Origin: Claviceps africana
Lineage: Eukaryota > Ascomycota > Sordariomycetes > Hypocreales > Clavicipitaceae
Length of the DNA stretch: 64,000 nucleotides
Direction: 5' to 3'
NCBI GenBank assembly: GCA_018360145.1
Contig: SRPY01000056.1
Location: 19,576 to 83,575 of the forward strand
Position numbers and translations under genes: made by a program. Shown one piece after another: positions 23,801 through 35,239 of this stretch (position 1 is its first letter; each line of letters starts with the position of its first letter). The notes beneath the pieces are model-generated. The model saw only the letters and a list, made by a program, of their open reading frames with translations, was not told where the DNA came from and did not search any database.

Positions 23801-24794
23801 CTCGGGCCCTGTTTTGAAACGAGAGGGCAGCAAGTTGGCGAACAGGATGACCATGATGGAGGACATTCCATCCACCGCAGCGCCCATCGAGCCCGACTTC
23901 CTGCCCAGCACCTGTCCTCCAGATACCAAAATTGTCGTGCCGGTCCAGGAGGACATGTCAGCCAGCCGCGCAGTTGCGCTGGTCGATACCGACGCATCAT
24001 CATGTGTCCAAGGCATTTCGTTCCCCGTCACCGACGTTCTGCTATCCTTTGGGCGTGGTCCCGAAAACACAGAGGTCTTTCAGGACAAGCTGGAGCCGCG
24101 AGTGCCCAAGTATGCCTTCAAGCTCCTGCTGTGGAAAGACGGCTATGATCCATCCAGACACGTCGGCAAGAGCGACAAACCGTGGTGCAAGGAAGGGGCG
24201 AATAAGGAAGAAGCCTCGTCGTATCATTTTTGGATCTCCAGCAAGGCCACGCTAGGCATTAGAATCAATGGCTACAACCTCGCGTCGTCGGACCCCAAGA
24301 ATCCGAGTTACCCGTCCCGGTACTGGGCCAAGGTATACGATGGTGACTCTCTGACGATATGGGGTGGGCAAGACGCCGAAAACCAAACCACGCTCGCTCT
24401 TCGCTGTCTCTGGGGCGGATCCGCCAGGAGCCGCCCCGCGGAGAGACGTCGGCTGGAAGTCGCACCGCCAGACGTGGCCGCCAGGCTGGACCGCGCGTGC
24501 CAGAGGACGGAGAGACGCATGCGGGACATTGCCGAAAAGGAGCGCATGTCCGACGAGGCCAGGACCGAGTTCACGGAGCGAAAGCGCCACGTGGAGAGGG
24601 AAAGAGAGCGCAGCCGCGTGTTTGAGGAGAAACGACAGGAGGCCGTGGCGTTTCTGGCGGCGGCCGCTTCTTATACGCGAAGGGCTTCGGCCTCGCCTGC
24701 GAGGGCGCTCGGCATGACTGGGCAGAGGGGGAAGATGGGGGCGAATATGGCGCGGCTTGGTCCTGACAGGGCGGTTGCGTACTATGGTCGGTGA
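20843..24794 (+). CDS. RAD53: Rad53/Chk2-type DNA-damage checkpoint kinase (FHA-kinase-FHA)
   Basis: Three exons: 20,843-20,867; 20,948-22,005; 22,095-24,794, giving 1,260 residues. Three TQ pairs lie in the first 11 residues, a site type phosphorylated by ATM/ATR kinases in this family. An FHA domain follows (about 92-165, FGRN Arg near 113, then the STNGTF block), then a glycine-rich linker encoded by a GGC run. The protein kinase spans about 303-585: GKGAFAVV loop (from about 309), Lys332, HRDVKPDN with Asp428, and DFG Asp448. A second FHA-like region lies at about 1,005-1,125, followed by a charged helical tail. Expected role: nuclear effector kinase that halts the cycle and stabilises forks after DNA damage. 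It is longer than yeast Rad53 because of a long acidic/Ser-rich linker. A paralogue (Chk2/PRD-4 type) probably exists elsewhere, so the exact orthologue name is inferred from the two FHA regions. Confidence 0.88.
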
Positions 24795-25579
24795 CGCAAC
24801 GGCGTGTGGTGGGGGATGACAAGCAGGTTATGTATTGGATATGGCATTTCGCGAAGCATTCCTTGCAAGGTAGACGTACTCGGACGAGACGCATGGGAGC
24901 GGCGGGCAGTCTTTTTACAAAACGACATTTCGATGTAGCGCGTCACGAGGCAATTCGCTACAGGCGGGGAAAAAAACTAGTGGGGGGATTTGTTCAAAGC
25001 GTAGTAGATGGGGACGTGTCGCGGATCTTGGCCTGGCGTTGGTACCGTGGCGGAGAGGAACCGACACGCAAGAATAGAGGTTTTGGTTTGCGTGCCTTGG
25101 AGGGTGACTTGTTGGTTGTGATGCATTTGCGATTGGAATGAGGGTGCTGGACTGGACGTTATGCGGCTGTGATTCTGTAAATGAAAGGGGCGTGTATTCC
25201 TTGATTCTGTAAATGAAGGGGGCGTTGTATTCCTCGAGACTGGATCAAACGTCATGTGGTGACTCTTCATACCTGGACCGGCAAGGGAACGCAACACGTT
25301 TTGGTTCTACTTTGCTTGAGACGACGCGAATGCCATCTTTCCGACGAAAATCAACATGTCTTCTCTGTGCTCCGCATGGAGGCGAGGAACGAGAGGTTTT
25401 GATTTCGAATGCGAGACGTACATGCATATTCAGGACGAAAAGGGGGTTGAATGTGACGAAATGGGCAAATTTTCTATTTAGAAGACGAGAATACATGGCC
25501 GCGACTCTGAAAGCGAGATTTGTCATGGTTTGTTGGGGAAACATGTGTACATGCTCTGAATTAGACTCGTGGTGGAGGT

Positions 25580-25690
25580 ATGAGCATCGTGACCAGAATG
25601 GTGGAGGCAGATAAGCATCATGACAAGAAAGGTGGACGCAGATGAGCGTCATGACAAGAATGATGGACGCAGATGAGCATCGTGACAAGA
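25580..25690. repeat. 31-bp minisatellite, about 3.5 copies
   Basis: The unit begins ATGAGCATCGTGACAAGAAT and ends GGACGCAG; copies start at 25,580, 25,611, 25,642 and 25,673 with a few substitutions each. Confidence 0.9.
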
Positions 25691-26263
25691 AAATGAAGAA
25701 AAAGCGTGCTCGAGGCTATGAAAGACTCTGCGCGCAAATATAGCGCAGTGGTGATTTTGTTTGAAACCAAGACGTACATTGTCCTCTGGACTTATCTGAC
25801 GAATGGACTCGGTACTCGGGACGACGTATACATGTAGCCGTGGACAGCAAAGAGACGCGCAACGATGGCGGAATGCGAAAACTGTTTAATCAGCGGACGG
25901 ACGTGACGGGCAGACAAGAAAAAAAAAAGCAGGTATTGTTCGCGTGTTGCGCGAGTGGCAGCTCGACTTGGGTGCGACGTGCGATGCGAATGCGGGTTGG
26001 GTGGTTTTGTCAGGGACTCGGCGGGTAGCCATGTAGGTGGGTAGTACGGCGTCATCACCGGGGTTCTGTTTTCGCGAGAGAGATAGAGAGCATGGGGAAA
26101 GACAAGAAGATTGCAGGGCATACAGCGTTGGCCAGGTTTTTGTGTTTTGGTGGTTCGGGGGTTCATCAAGACAGGACGAAGCCAGGTGGGACATTGTTCG
26201 ACAAGCTATTGTGCAGGGAAAGGAATAGACGAGGGTAGAATAAGGGGACAGTGGGGGAAAAAG

Positions 26264-26313
26264 AAGAGAAGAAAGAAGAAGAAGAAGAAGAAGAAGAAGA
26301 AGAAGAAGAAGAA
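26264..26313. repeat. GAA microsatellite
   Basis: About 15 uninterrupted GAA units downstream of the stop codon of the minus-strand gene, probably within or just past its 3' untranslated region. Confidence 0.9.
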
Positions 26314-26400
26314 GGATTCAAGGAGGTTGGCTGATGTGATGGTACTGCTGGAAAGAAATAGGCCGTGTCCGCAGACTTCTTCATATCGGAGCTGTTCTCT

Positions 26401-29400
26401 TCATAGGCACTGGAGTCTCGAGACCATAGACGGGGGGGCACGACCATTGGCGTTGATTCCGTTGTGACTTGGCCGGTCGTCTCTCGTCTCTGGCGGCAGG
26501 TCGGGATGCGAGTTGTTGAAGGTTTTGAACTCTGTCATTTTTTTGTCTGTGTGAATACGAGTTACGTTCTCACGGAAAAAGGCAGAAAAGGAAAAAATGA
26601 AGAAAAAAAAAAAAAAGGTGGGGGGGGGGGGGGGGCGCATCGTGGAAGACTTACCGAGAAGCATGGTTCGCTGGACTGGACTTGGAGGAGCCGAAGCTGG
26701 TTCTTCAACAATAGGCTCAGGAATTCCGCCATCAAAGCTTGTGTTTCGGTTGGCTCTTGACGTCGTCGGCCACGGGTTCCTCTTGCTCCGATCCCATCGG
26801 CCGTGGAAAGCACCTTCGCTGGAACTCGGATATTGTCGTCGTCGCGGCTTGTAGTATGGGTTATTCGTTGAGCGGGAAAAGTCGGTAAAGACTGACCGCG
26901 AGTATGTACTCTTCATGGCGGGTTGGCCGCTGCTCGACTTTGCATTGCCCGGACTCGAACCCAAGGAAAATGACGAGTCTCCGGAATTGTCCTGATCCGA
27001 GCTGGAGGGTTGGAACGTCCCATCGGTTGTCCGACGGTTTTGGCTTCTCCTCGGGGCGTTGTGGCCATCTGGTCCGTCGGGCTCAAGACTGTCCGTCGAC
27101 CCGGAATGTCCTGAACCGGCGCTTTTGTAGTCGAACATGCTGAAGAAAGGCTCTTTTCGCCCGAATGCTCCTCGTGATGATGAAAACTGGCCGGCTTCAG
27201 GTTGGCCCATGTCGTGGGGATAGTCTTGCTGAAAGTTGACGCGAGGTTGATCTTCGCGGAAGTAGCTGGAATACTTTGGATGCTCGAAATCCGCCAATGG
27301 TGATCGTCGGCAACTCGTCGCCTCATCTGCTTCTTCTGCAAAGCTCGCTCCCTCAAGTTGAGTATTGCCGTTGCCAGAAACGCCGACCGCATGCACATGC
27401 TTTTTCTTGTTGTCCGAGTCGGTGTAAAGAAATGCGCACGACGACCGGTCTGAACGAGACCCGGGATCGTCGTATTCGGCTTGATGATGCTGATGGCCAA
27501 GTTTCAATGTCTGTTCTTCTGATGCGATTGAGCCAAGACGTCTTCTTACCGCTTCATCAGAGGCTCGATTTTGCGCGTTCATGGTGACATCCGCTTTGCA
27601 ACTCTCTTCTGGGCGAGGTACTTCCCGACAAGTCGACTTTGCTTCTCCATCCATTGTTTCCAAGTTGGCTCCAAGGGGGGCAGGTTCACTAGGCTCAGTC
27701 TCGGAAGAAAGTTCCTCAACATAGGGGATCCGATACTCATGGGTTCCCGTCAAAATTCCAGGGGCCGCAACGTGCTCTGCTACTGGATGCGGCGTCGAGC
27801 CTCTCTGTGCCCGACGCTGCGCCGATCCCAGTCTCCGTCCCGGGTAGAATGGAGACGATTCAGCTGGACTTATTGGGGACGCAGTACTCTTGACCGGTGA
27901 TTTGTTTCTCAGCTGGAGTTGAGATATACTCCTTGCTTTCTCGGACGTCTTCTGGGCCTGCATGTTCTGTCGGGGAGAAGAGTTGCCGGCCTCTAAGGAT
28001 GTAGACAAGGAGTCAGGAGAGACACCATCAGCTTTGCGATCCTCTTCCACAAACGGCTCTCGAATGACCTGATCATGTCAGTATATACTACCGGCAGAGG
28101 CTTGTCTGGAGGAAAACATCATACCGCTCCTAGGAACGACGCCTCATTATTGTCCTCCATCAAGCGGGCTTGATTTGTACAGTTCCCACAGTAGTTTGGT
28201 AGTAGAGACTCTCCAGGCTCAGTCATATATTTCTGTTGAAATAGCTTGGACCGGACCTTGCCGCATCCGAAACAGAAATGATAGCGGTCCATCATATTCT
28301 TGTTGCATCTCGTCTCACGGCACGCTGAGCAGTAGTTCAACATGGGTTTGTGACTGTGTGCGGCGCCGAGGGGATTTTTTTCATGAAAGTGTTGAGACCT
28401 GACCTTTCCACAGCCCGAACACAAATGATGCCGTATTGTGGTCGAAGGTCCACCGTTTCTCAGAACGGCGAGACGGAGCTTTTGGTCTGCCTGCTGCTCA
28501 TAGATTAGTGGTGAGCCAGTTTCAGGCTCGACTGATTGCTCATTTGGGGCTACATTTTCCTTGGTATCATCCTTCAGTGAACATCGTTTCTTGCGAGTGA
28601 CGTCTTTGTCCATGATCGTGGTCGAGCTGTGTGGGTGCCCTTGCGACTTCCCAGCCACCAGGACGTCCATAAATTGATTGAGCTGCTCTTGAGCGTCACG
28701 TCGATCTTGTTGAAGTCGTGAATTGCCAGGTTCAGTTGACAAACGCTCTTGAGCGTTGTTCAAATGCTGTTGGAGATCCCGTAATCTTTGTGCCTTCGAT
28801 ACTGGCGCTGGAGAGGAGTGCCTTTGTTTGCCTTTTTCGTTGAATGCCGGAGTCAAGTAATGGTATGGGAATCCGTAGCCAGAGTTTCCTGGCTGTCGTG
28901 GTATTGGACGCAGTACCGAATGGGCTTCGGTAGTCAGGATTTGAGGGTACATGCTCGAGGTTTGTGGAAGGAACTGACCAGTCGACTTCATCATCAAAGG
29001 AATCTGGGAAATCGGCACACAGGTATGAGTATCATTCTCTGGAAAGCTCTGTGATTTGACAAGGCGCGGAGAAGAGCTAGCTGGCGTTGCTGGCTTCGGT
29101 GACTTGTTCCTTTCCCTGGATCGAGACCGACTTTGCTTCGCTTTTTTCTCTTTAATGTTTTGCCTCGCTGACAGTGAACCCCTCTTGCCCTTGCAAAAGA
29201 CATTCCATTGCTTCTCGATTGGTGATATAGCAGAACGGCGGGACTGTTGTCGCTTTCGGGATGAGTTCCTAATCGACGTTCTGGTGCTCCGAGCTGCGCC
29301 TCGTTTTTTTAACGGACTCGCCTCAGGGGACGTGTATGTAATCTCGGAATCTGTTTCCAATATGCTGTCAACGGTGTCGTCCGAATCGTCTTCATCATAT

Positions 29401-29540
29401 TGATACACGACGCAGTCCTTGAGTCTTCGCTCGGCGCGTTTTATGTCCCGGTGGGACGGCAACCCAAACGCAGTAGATAAAAGATCGATCCCCATGTCCC
29501 TAACTGGGGATGATTGATGCCTTGTCCACTTGTGTCTCAT
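26401..29540 (-). CDS. Unrecognised protein with a duplicated CxxCGKVRS cysteine module
   Basis: Three exons on the minus strand: 29,540-28,125; 28,068-26,655; 26,546-26,401, giving 991 residues. The last intron has a GTAAGT donor and contains C16 and T14 runs on the coding strand; reading through it would give a false poly-Phe stretch. The N-terminal third is Ser/Arg/Lys-rich with an RSRSRSRERNKS patch. Around residues 374-460 a unit occurs twice: CxxCGKVRS (Cys374/Cys377, and again Cys423/Cys426), then 20-25 residues, then YCxxC. Each unit has four cysteines spaced like a small zinc-binding fold. After this the protein is Ser-rich, acidic and probably disordered, with a short basic segment near YKPRRRQYPSSSEG. 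I recognise no named family and propose no function; the basic and SR-like composition would suit a nuclear or RNA-associated protein. Confidence 0.75.
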
Positions 29541-30105
29541 TGTAAACAGCTAGTCTGGCAAAAGGGGGGGGGGGGGCAGAAGGAAAGTCGGAGGGAGAGG
29601 GGAGAACTAGTGAATAGCGAGCTACAGAAATGAGCAAAAATGAGTGTGGTCCCGCGACATTATTGCTGGTGTTGCTGTGGGAAAAGATGAAACGCCCTGA
29701 TCGGAAAAGAACAGCTCAGATGGGGAAGAAAGAACAGGCGGTTCATAGGCATGGCTGGCCACATCTTCAGCTCGCCGTCGTGATTCATAGTTGTTTGATA
29801 TTTTTTTTTTCCTTTTCGTCTCTTGGGGTGGGCCGGCAGCTGTGACGGTGGCAAGGGCTGTGAGTCGTCGACCGTGACAGCTGACCATCAGCTGTCTGTG
29901 AAGTCGAACCCACCCACATGCGAAAGGCGTAGACTGACCAAATTTCTTATCGAATGGCATTTCACATTGTCAAAACTCATACAGTGATATACATCGCATT
30001 GCAGATGCCACGCCGTCCCCGTTTATTCGAGACCCGGCTGGCCGTTCATTTTAACTCTTTGACCAGTTTTTTCCCCAAAAGCTCCACACATACCTGTCGT
30101 GCAGT
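29541..30105. other. Intergenic region upstream of the cysteine-module gene
   Basis: Contains a run of about a dozen Gs just before the start codon (on the plus strand near 29,563-29,577) and otherwise no recognised feature. The STT3 stop codon is at its left-strand end. Confidence 0.5.
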
Positions 30106-32671
30106 CTAGTCTACTCGAAGAACACGAGCCCCCTTCTTCTTGAGAGCCCCTTTCTTCTTCTTCTGTCCCCTCTCAAACGTTGCCGCGGCAGCATGATCTC
30201 GTCCAACGTTGTCGAGATCCTTGACCTTGTAAATTCGGATGATCCAGTTTTCACTGGTGTACGCTTCCTCCAAGGTGTTGAGAGTCGGACCTTGGTCTGG
30301 AAGTTGGACGCGGCGCACACGGTCAAAAGTTTGACCCGGAGGGAATAAACTGTGGTAGTTGTAATAGGACATCTTATAACTAATTCTCGCTGTTAACAAA
30401 AAACAACCATACATGGCTCTGGGCATTGCATTAGGTGCAAACTTACAGAAGGCTGTTCTTCATCGTTTCAGTAGCTCCGCTGTCGACTCTGTACTCTCCA
30501 CGAGGGGTGAAGAAGTCGCGCTCTTTGACCTCATCGGGCCAAATGCCCTCGGCAATTCGCACCATCCACAAGAACTTGTTGATATCGTCACCAGCGTAAC
30601 CAAGCAGAGAACCAAAGACCACGAGAACGTAATCAACTTCATGCTGCCGCATGATGGGATAGCTGACTTCTTCACTGGAGCTCATGGCTTTGCCAACAGT
30701 TGCAATATGCGTATTGTTCCACGTATTGTTATCAACCAAGGTAGGTCGATCAGCCATGCCACCAATCTGGTAACCATAGTCCCACCACGACATGATCTTT
30801 GCATCCTTGTCGGTGTTTTGTCGTAGCCACTGATATGCCTCTCGATAATCGTCGATGATGTGTTGGCTGCCGTCGGGCATCCGGCTGGCCAGAACAACGG
30901 ATGGGGACGAATAGGCATTTGAAGTGACCCAAGTGCAGTGCGACACGAACATGACCAGATAGACAAAGACAGACGCGATGACGAAAACCTTGGACGAGAC
31001 ATTGAAGATGCCGATGACCGGCTTTTCGCTGCCACGAAGTCCAGCCTTGGCGGGTTTCTTGGAAGCAGCTGCCTCGCTGACAGCCTTCACCGTTTTGAGG
31101 TCTGGCGACTTGGCAGATATGTAGGTATCAAGCACACTCGACAACGCTATGGCGGCGGCAACGCAAACGACAGGGGTCAATGTGAGCATCAGACGAACCA
31201 TGACGCCCGCGAAGTAACTTCCGAATAGCGCATAGACAATAATGAAGACGTGTTCGTCGCGAAGATCCTGGAAACACATGTAAACGCCAGCGGGGAAAAG
31301 CCAAATAAGAAAACTCAGGTCAAAAAAGAAGGCCGGCCAGGCGGTGGGCTGATGCTCAGACACCGACGCAATAATTGGAATATGAATCTTGGCATAGCCA
31401 GTGTCCCAGAGCGAGTAGAACCGACCGTTCCACGGAGCAATGTAGCCAAGCGATGTCAGTGCGACTAGAGCAATCAAGCCGATACCGAAAGTGGCAACGA
31501 GAATCGTGACGAGAAACGTCTGAAATTGTCTGCTGGGAATGGCGGAGCGCACGTATTGAATGAAACCAATCAGCTGGACGAAACCAAATATGCCTACATC
31601 ATCTATCAGTACCGCCGTACGATTGCACACCTGCCTTGTGGAACTTGTGGGATTCATACCTAATGCGGGCATGTGTTCGCTTGTCTTGACGGGTAGGAAG
31701 CCTACAAAGGGAATCTGCATGCTGGCAATGGTTCCCAAGGCATACCATGTTGTGTAGCTGACGTAAAGACGAGTGCTGTACCGGCCCATGCAGATGAGAA
31801 CAAGGGCATGAAGGGGCAGCAGGCAGGTGATGAAAGCGTAACCACCCCATGACGCCACCATGTAGCCGTAGAACAGAGCGCACAGCGCCCCCCAAAGCAT
31901 TGAACCCAGCTTAAGGGCCTTGATCCAAAGGTAAAAGGTAAAAACAAGTAGGAAAATAGCGATGGCTTCGTTGTCGTAACTTCCAGCGACAGATCGTGAA
32001 ATGTAACCAGGGGCAATGCCCATGAAAATAGCGGCAAGTAGACCAGCAGATGAAGAAGTGGTCATCTCGTTAGTAAGAAGATATGTCGCGTAGGCAGTGA
32101 GGCCGGAAAAGGCAGGGGCGAGGAGAACACAAATATTGCGAATATCGACGGGGACCGTCAAGGCCCTGAGAGCATGGTAAATGGCGCCACTGGTGACCAT
32201 GAGACCAGGGTACAGAGTACCTCCAGTGACACGACCCAGAGGATGCCATGTACGATCATCGAACCAGTCCCAGAATTTGTAAAATCCGTTGGCAACGAGG
32301 TATTTGGTCGCTCGAAAGTTGAACCATGGGTCGACTACCTTTGGATCAGCATATAGAGAGAGAGTGGGAGGGGCGTGGAAGCCATTAAAACCCAAGTGCC
32401 GACTCACATTCGTGAATGATGCTCTCGAAGCCTGACGGGATGCAATTAGCACTTGATATTTGAGAAAGCAGGTTAATTCACAGAGCAGAGAGCAGCGAGG
32501 CCATGTCGTGGCGTGCCACGCATGTGCAAGCGACTGCCACTTACGGATGACGGAGAACAAACGACTCGAGACAGCGGCACCGGCGATGAAGCACAGAATA
32601 ACGACGCGCAATAACGTTCTCGTGCTTTCAGAGTTGAGCCTGCCGGCGCGGGGCTGTGCTTCGGCTGTCAT
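30106..32671 (-). CDS. STT3: Oligosaccharyltransferase catalytic subunit STT3
   Basis: Five exons: 32,671-32,545; 32,431-32,408 (24 bases); 32,334-31,660; 31,593-30,447; 30,385-30,106; 750 residues, close to the family norm. STT3 transfers the lipid-linked glycan to Asn in N-x-S/T sequons in the ER membrane. Visible signatures are SRLFSVIRFESIIHEFDPWF near the N-terminus with the first acidic site (Asp52), GSYDNEAIAIF, many hydrophobic membrane segments, and the catalytic WWDYG at 545-549 followed by DNNTWNNTHIATVGKAMSS. The C-terminus is lysine-rich (KKKKGALKKKGAR). The tiny second exon is required to rebuild the conserved FESIIHE block. The frame is open upstream of 32,671 to beyond 33,000 but that part is not STT3-like, so MTAEAQ is taken as the start. 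The last intron acceptor is chosen because the other nearby AG causes a stop. Confidence 0.95.
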
Positions 32672-33648
32672 GTTGGCGACGACTGCTGGCAATGGCTGCC
32701 CAGAAGATGAATGAGAGAGATGTTCCAAGATGAAGCTTGAGGTAGCCAAGGCCCGCGTGCGTGCGACGACAACCTGCGAGCTGGGGCAGTGAGCAGTGAG
32801 GACAGCTTGGAGCTTCTGGCGGCGCCGTAGCGCCAGACGCCCTGCACTCTCGGACGCTTGGGCCCTGGGGATGGAAACCACATGCAGGCAATGATGTGGG
32901 GCAAGCCATCTGCACCAAGCCAGTGCGTCGATCTTGGGCCGATATTTCCCCGTACCACTTTCCTTGCTGCCGCCAAAAAAAAAAAAAAAAAAAAAAGAGC
33001 AATCCGGTCGATGGCAGCTCGCCGATTTGTATCCCGATTCTTCAGGATACGGCTTGTCAAAAGTGTTTGGAAACAGGAGCATATTGGACTTTCTTTGGAA
33101 GCCTCAGAAGCAGACTGGAGACTTGGCCGGAATCTTCATCACCGATGAGTCCGCTCGCATTCAGGCTGGGAGTAAACGATTACTTTGTAGCGCTGGGCCA
33201 TATGGCCTTATGACGAGCCAAGGATCTGTCGACCTGCACAGTACCTGACCCGGTGCCTGCCTCGTAGCGGTGGCCTTGCAATACTACATGGCGAGCATGT
33301 CACTGCCATTCACTTCCGTGGAATCATTCTCGCGTGTACCGTCTATTTGTGTATATTTTTACACCTGTACACGTAAAGTAAACAGGAGCGGAAGAAAACC
33401 TCTATGCAGTAGCGCCTCGCGATTCACCCTTATACAGCGGTTCGGCCTTAGACCTGAGTCTTACACGCAGGCAAAGGCAGAACCTTGGTCCTTGATGAGC
33501 ATATCCATCCTTCCACCAAACTTTCGATTTTGGTTTGGTTTCCTCTGTTCCCCCCGTCTTTTTTTTACTTGCTTTTCGTTTCCGATTTCTTTTCTTGCTC
33601 CATTATTCGTAAGGAACATCCTCTACAAGATACCTCCATTTGTTGAAA
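32672..33648. other. Intergenic region upstream of STT3
   Basis: Holds a 22-base poly(A) tract on the plus strand (32,975-32,996) and CT-rich stretches near 33,540-33,600. No gene is seen; open frames on both strands here lack codon bias or homology I can recognise. Confidence 0.5.
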
Positions 33649-34180
33649 TTAAGGGTTCTCCTTGGAGACTTTCAGAAGAAACTGCTCGAGGTCGAATTTA
33701 GGGTCGTTGAAGTCGGTGGTGGCTGGAAAACTTGATCAGTTTGTGCTATCGAGGTCAAACGCATCATACCCGCGCCTCCAACATTGTCCGCTGCAGGAGC
33801 TCAAAGAAATAATGGTCCACACATACCATCGTTCTTAGCAGGAGCAGAGGGAGCTTGCTTCTTGGCATACTCCGCCTTGGCCTGTTCTATCAACTTCTGC
33901 TTGCTCTCATACTCGTGCTTGTCGTGCTCGGCTCGTTGAGAAGCGGTAATTGTTCTCTGGTGGGAAAATCCATAGAAAACACCGAAAGCGAGCGCGGACC
34001 ACCGGAGAACCTAAAATTGTCTATGTCAATATCCGAGTATCCGTCTCGTTGGTAGGTCACAGAAGTGCAGGGCCAATTGTGTCATGAAAGGCAGGGGGCG
34101 GTGGATGGACGGCGGATGGACGAGAGCACGGTAGGCCAAGAGTCGGCGGAAAGACAAACATTAACACCAGTCGAGGCCAT
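33649..34180 (-). CDS. TIM11: Mitochondrial F1Fo ATP synthase subunit e
   Basis: Three exons: 34,180-34,160 (21 bases); 34,010-33,827; 33,722-33,649, giving 92 residues. Subunit e (yeast Tim11/Atp21) is a small inner-membrane protein that supports dimerisation of ATP synthase and cristae shape. The sequence starts MASTGVNVLRWSALAFGVFY, a short membrane helix of the kind carrying the family's GxxxG-like face, then YGFSHQRTITASQRAEHDKH, a charged coiled-coil-prone segment, and ends FDLEQFLLKVSKENP. Too short and too split for a simple open-frame search. The first donor is GTTTGT, a less common but accepted form. The alpha subunit of the same complex lies at 54,927-57,209. Confidence 0.9.
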
Positions 34181-35219
34181 TGTGAAATCGGTCGCAAGCA
34201 GGGCGGTAGACACAGAAAGCGATCCGAAAGGTCTGATGGGACTCGAGGGGCTGCCGATTGGCGTCAATGGAGGCCCTGTCGCAGAGGATGGAGAGGTTTG
34301 CTGCGACGACAGAAAGGTTAACTGATGAAGTTTTGGAAGTTCGTCGGGAAAAGTCGCAACAAGTTCGCAACGGCCCGCCAAAGGCCACAGGGGGGAGCCA
34401 GAGTCTGATTAGCGCGCCACGCTGGCACCGTCCGTACCTACCATAGACCTAGGTACTGAGTACCTGTTTGAAGGGGGAAATCCGGAGGCGCCGCAGTCAC
34501 GTGATGAAGACAAGTGTACTTGTGCTGCGACGTCCTGCCGGTGGGTGAGGCCAGACCGTCCAGGTACCGGGCGTAGGTAAGTCTGACAAGCCCCACCAGA
34601 CGTGCGGTGTGGTCAAGTCTGGATCTCCTTGGCCCTGAGGTATTCGGTACCTAAAGTATCCAGGTACTGGTAAGAAGGTACTTGGTAGTATTAGGCGACA
34701 TGAAGGACCACCAGACCAGCCAGACCAGCTTGTCAAGTTCCAGTGCACCAGACGTTAACCCAAAGAACAGCAGGGGCCTGGCGCGGTCTTTCAGCACACA
34801 TGCAGCGCTCGGGCGACCGGCGACCTGCAATCGTTTGCATGAAGCCCCCCCAATCTGCCTGGCGCTTCGTGTGCACACTAGACTCAGACCACACATCAAT
34901 GATCAATGATGCATGCAGCCGGCTGAGGCCAGACAACGAACAAGCCCCAGGAATTAGAAACCACAAAGCCAAACCATCAACCATCATCACCGCAGTTAGC
35001 AATTCCGAAAGACGCTGCCCGAACCACACCGTCCCACGCTCGGTATTTTGCAGTAGACTATAAGGGGACGGTCGCGTGGCTTGGACCGATTGTCTGGATT
35101 CTGCATACGCCTAGTTCGCTCACAACTCACCATTGGCTTTCTCCCCTTGCTTGTACCTCCCCCCCTCTAACCACTCCCCTGAATAACCTGTCCCGCAATG
35201 GGACAGCCGAACACACAAG
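34181..35219. promoter_or_regulatory. Shared upstream region of subunit e (-) and dynein intermediate chain (+)
   Basis: Divergent genes are separated by about 1 kb. A TACCTAGGTAC-type patch occupies about 34,425-34,690. CT-rich sequence precedes the dynein start. No further gene is supported. Confidence 0.55.
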
Positions 35220-35239
35220 ATGCAACAACGCCGAGATGA
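35198..35239 (+). promoter_or_regulatory. Upstream open reading frame overlapping the dynein start
   Basis: An ATG at 35,198 with G at -3 and G at +4 opens a 13-codon frame that ends at TGA 35,237-35,239. It overlaps the main ATG at 35,220 in another frame. If it lies in the transcript, it should reduce initiation at the main start. Transcript start is unknown. Confidence 0.5.

Larger units (their letters stand above)
24795..26400. other. Intergenic region between convergent genes
   Basis: The kinase gene ends at 24,794 and the next gene ends on the opposite strand at 26,401. No gene is supported in between. A roughly 26-bp direct repeat beginning GATTCTGTAAATGAA occurs near 25,170 and again near 25,204. 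A 31-bp minisatellite and a GAA microsatellite are listed separately. Confidence 0.6.

Noticed and set aside
24795..25614. Open frames of 116 and 133 codons after the kinase gene
   Set aside because: No motif or splice context; they lie across direct repeats in a convergent gap.
26547..26654. Poly-Phe and poly-Pro stretch in the long minus-strand frame
   Set aside because: Canonical GTAAGT donor and CAG acceptor bracket it in frame; it is an intron.
32672..33082. N-terminal extension of STT3
   Set aside because: Open by chance; contains a Lys/Phe homopolymer and nothing like STT3, whose conserved start begins just after 32,671.
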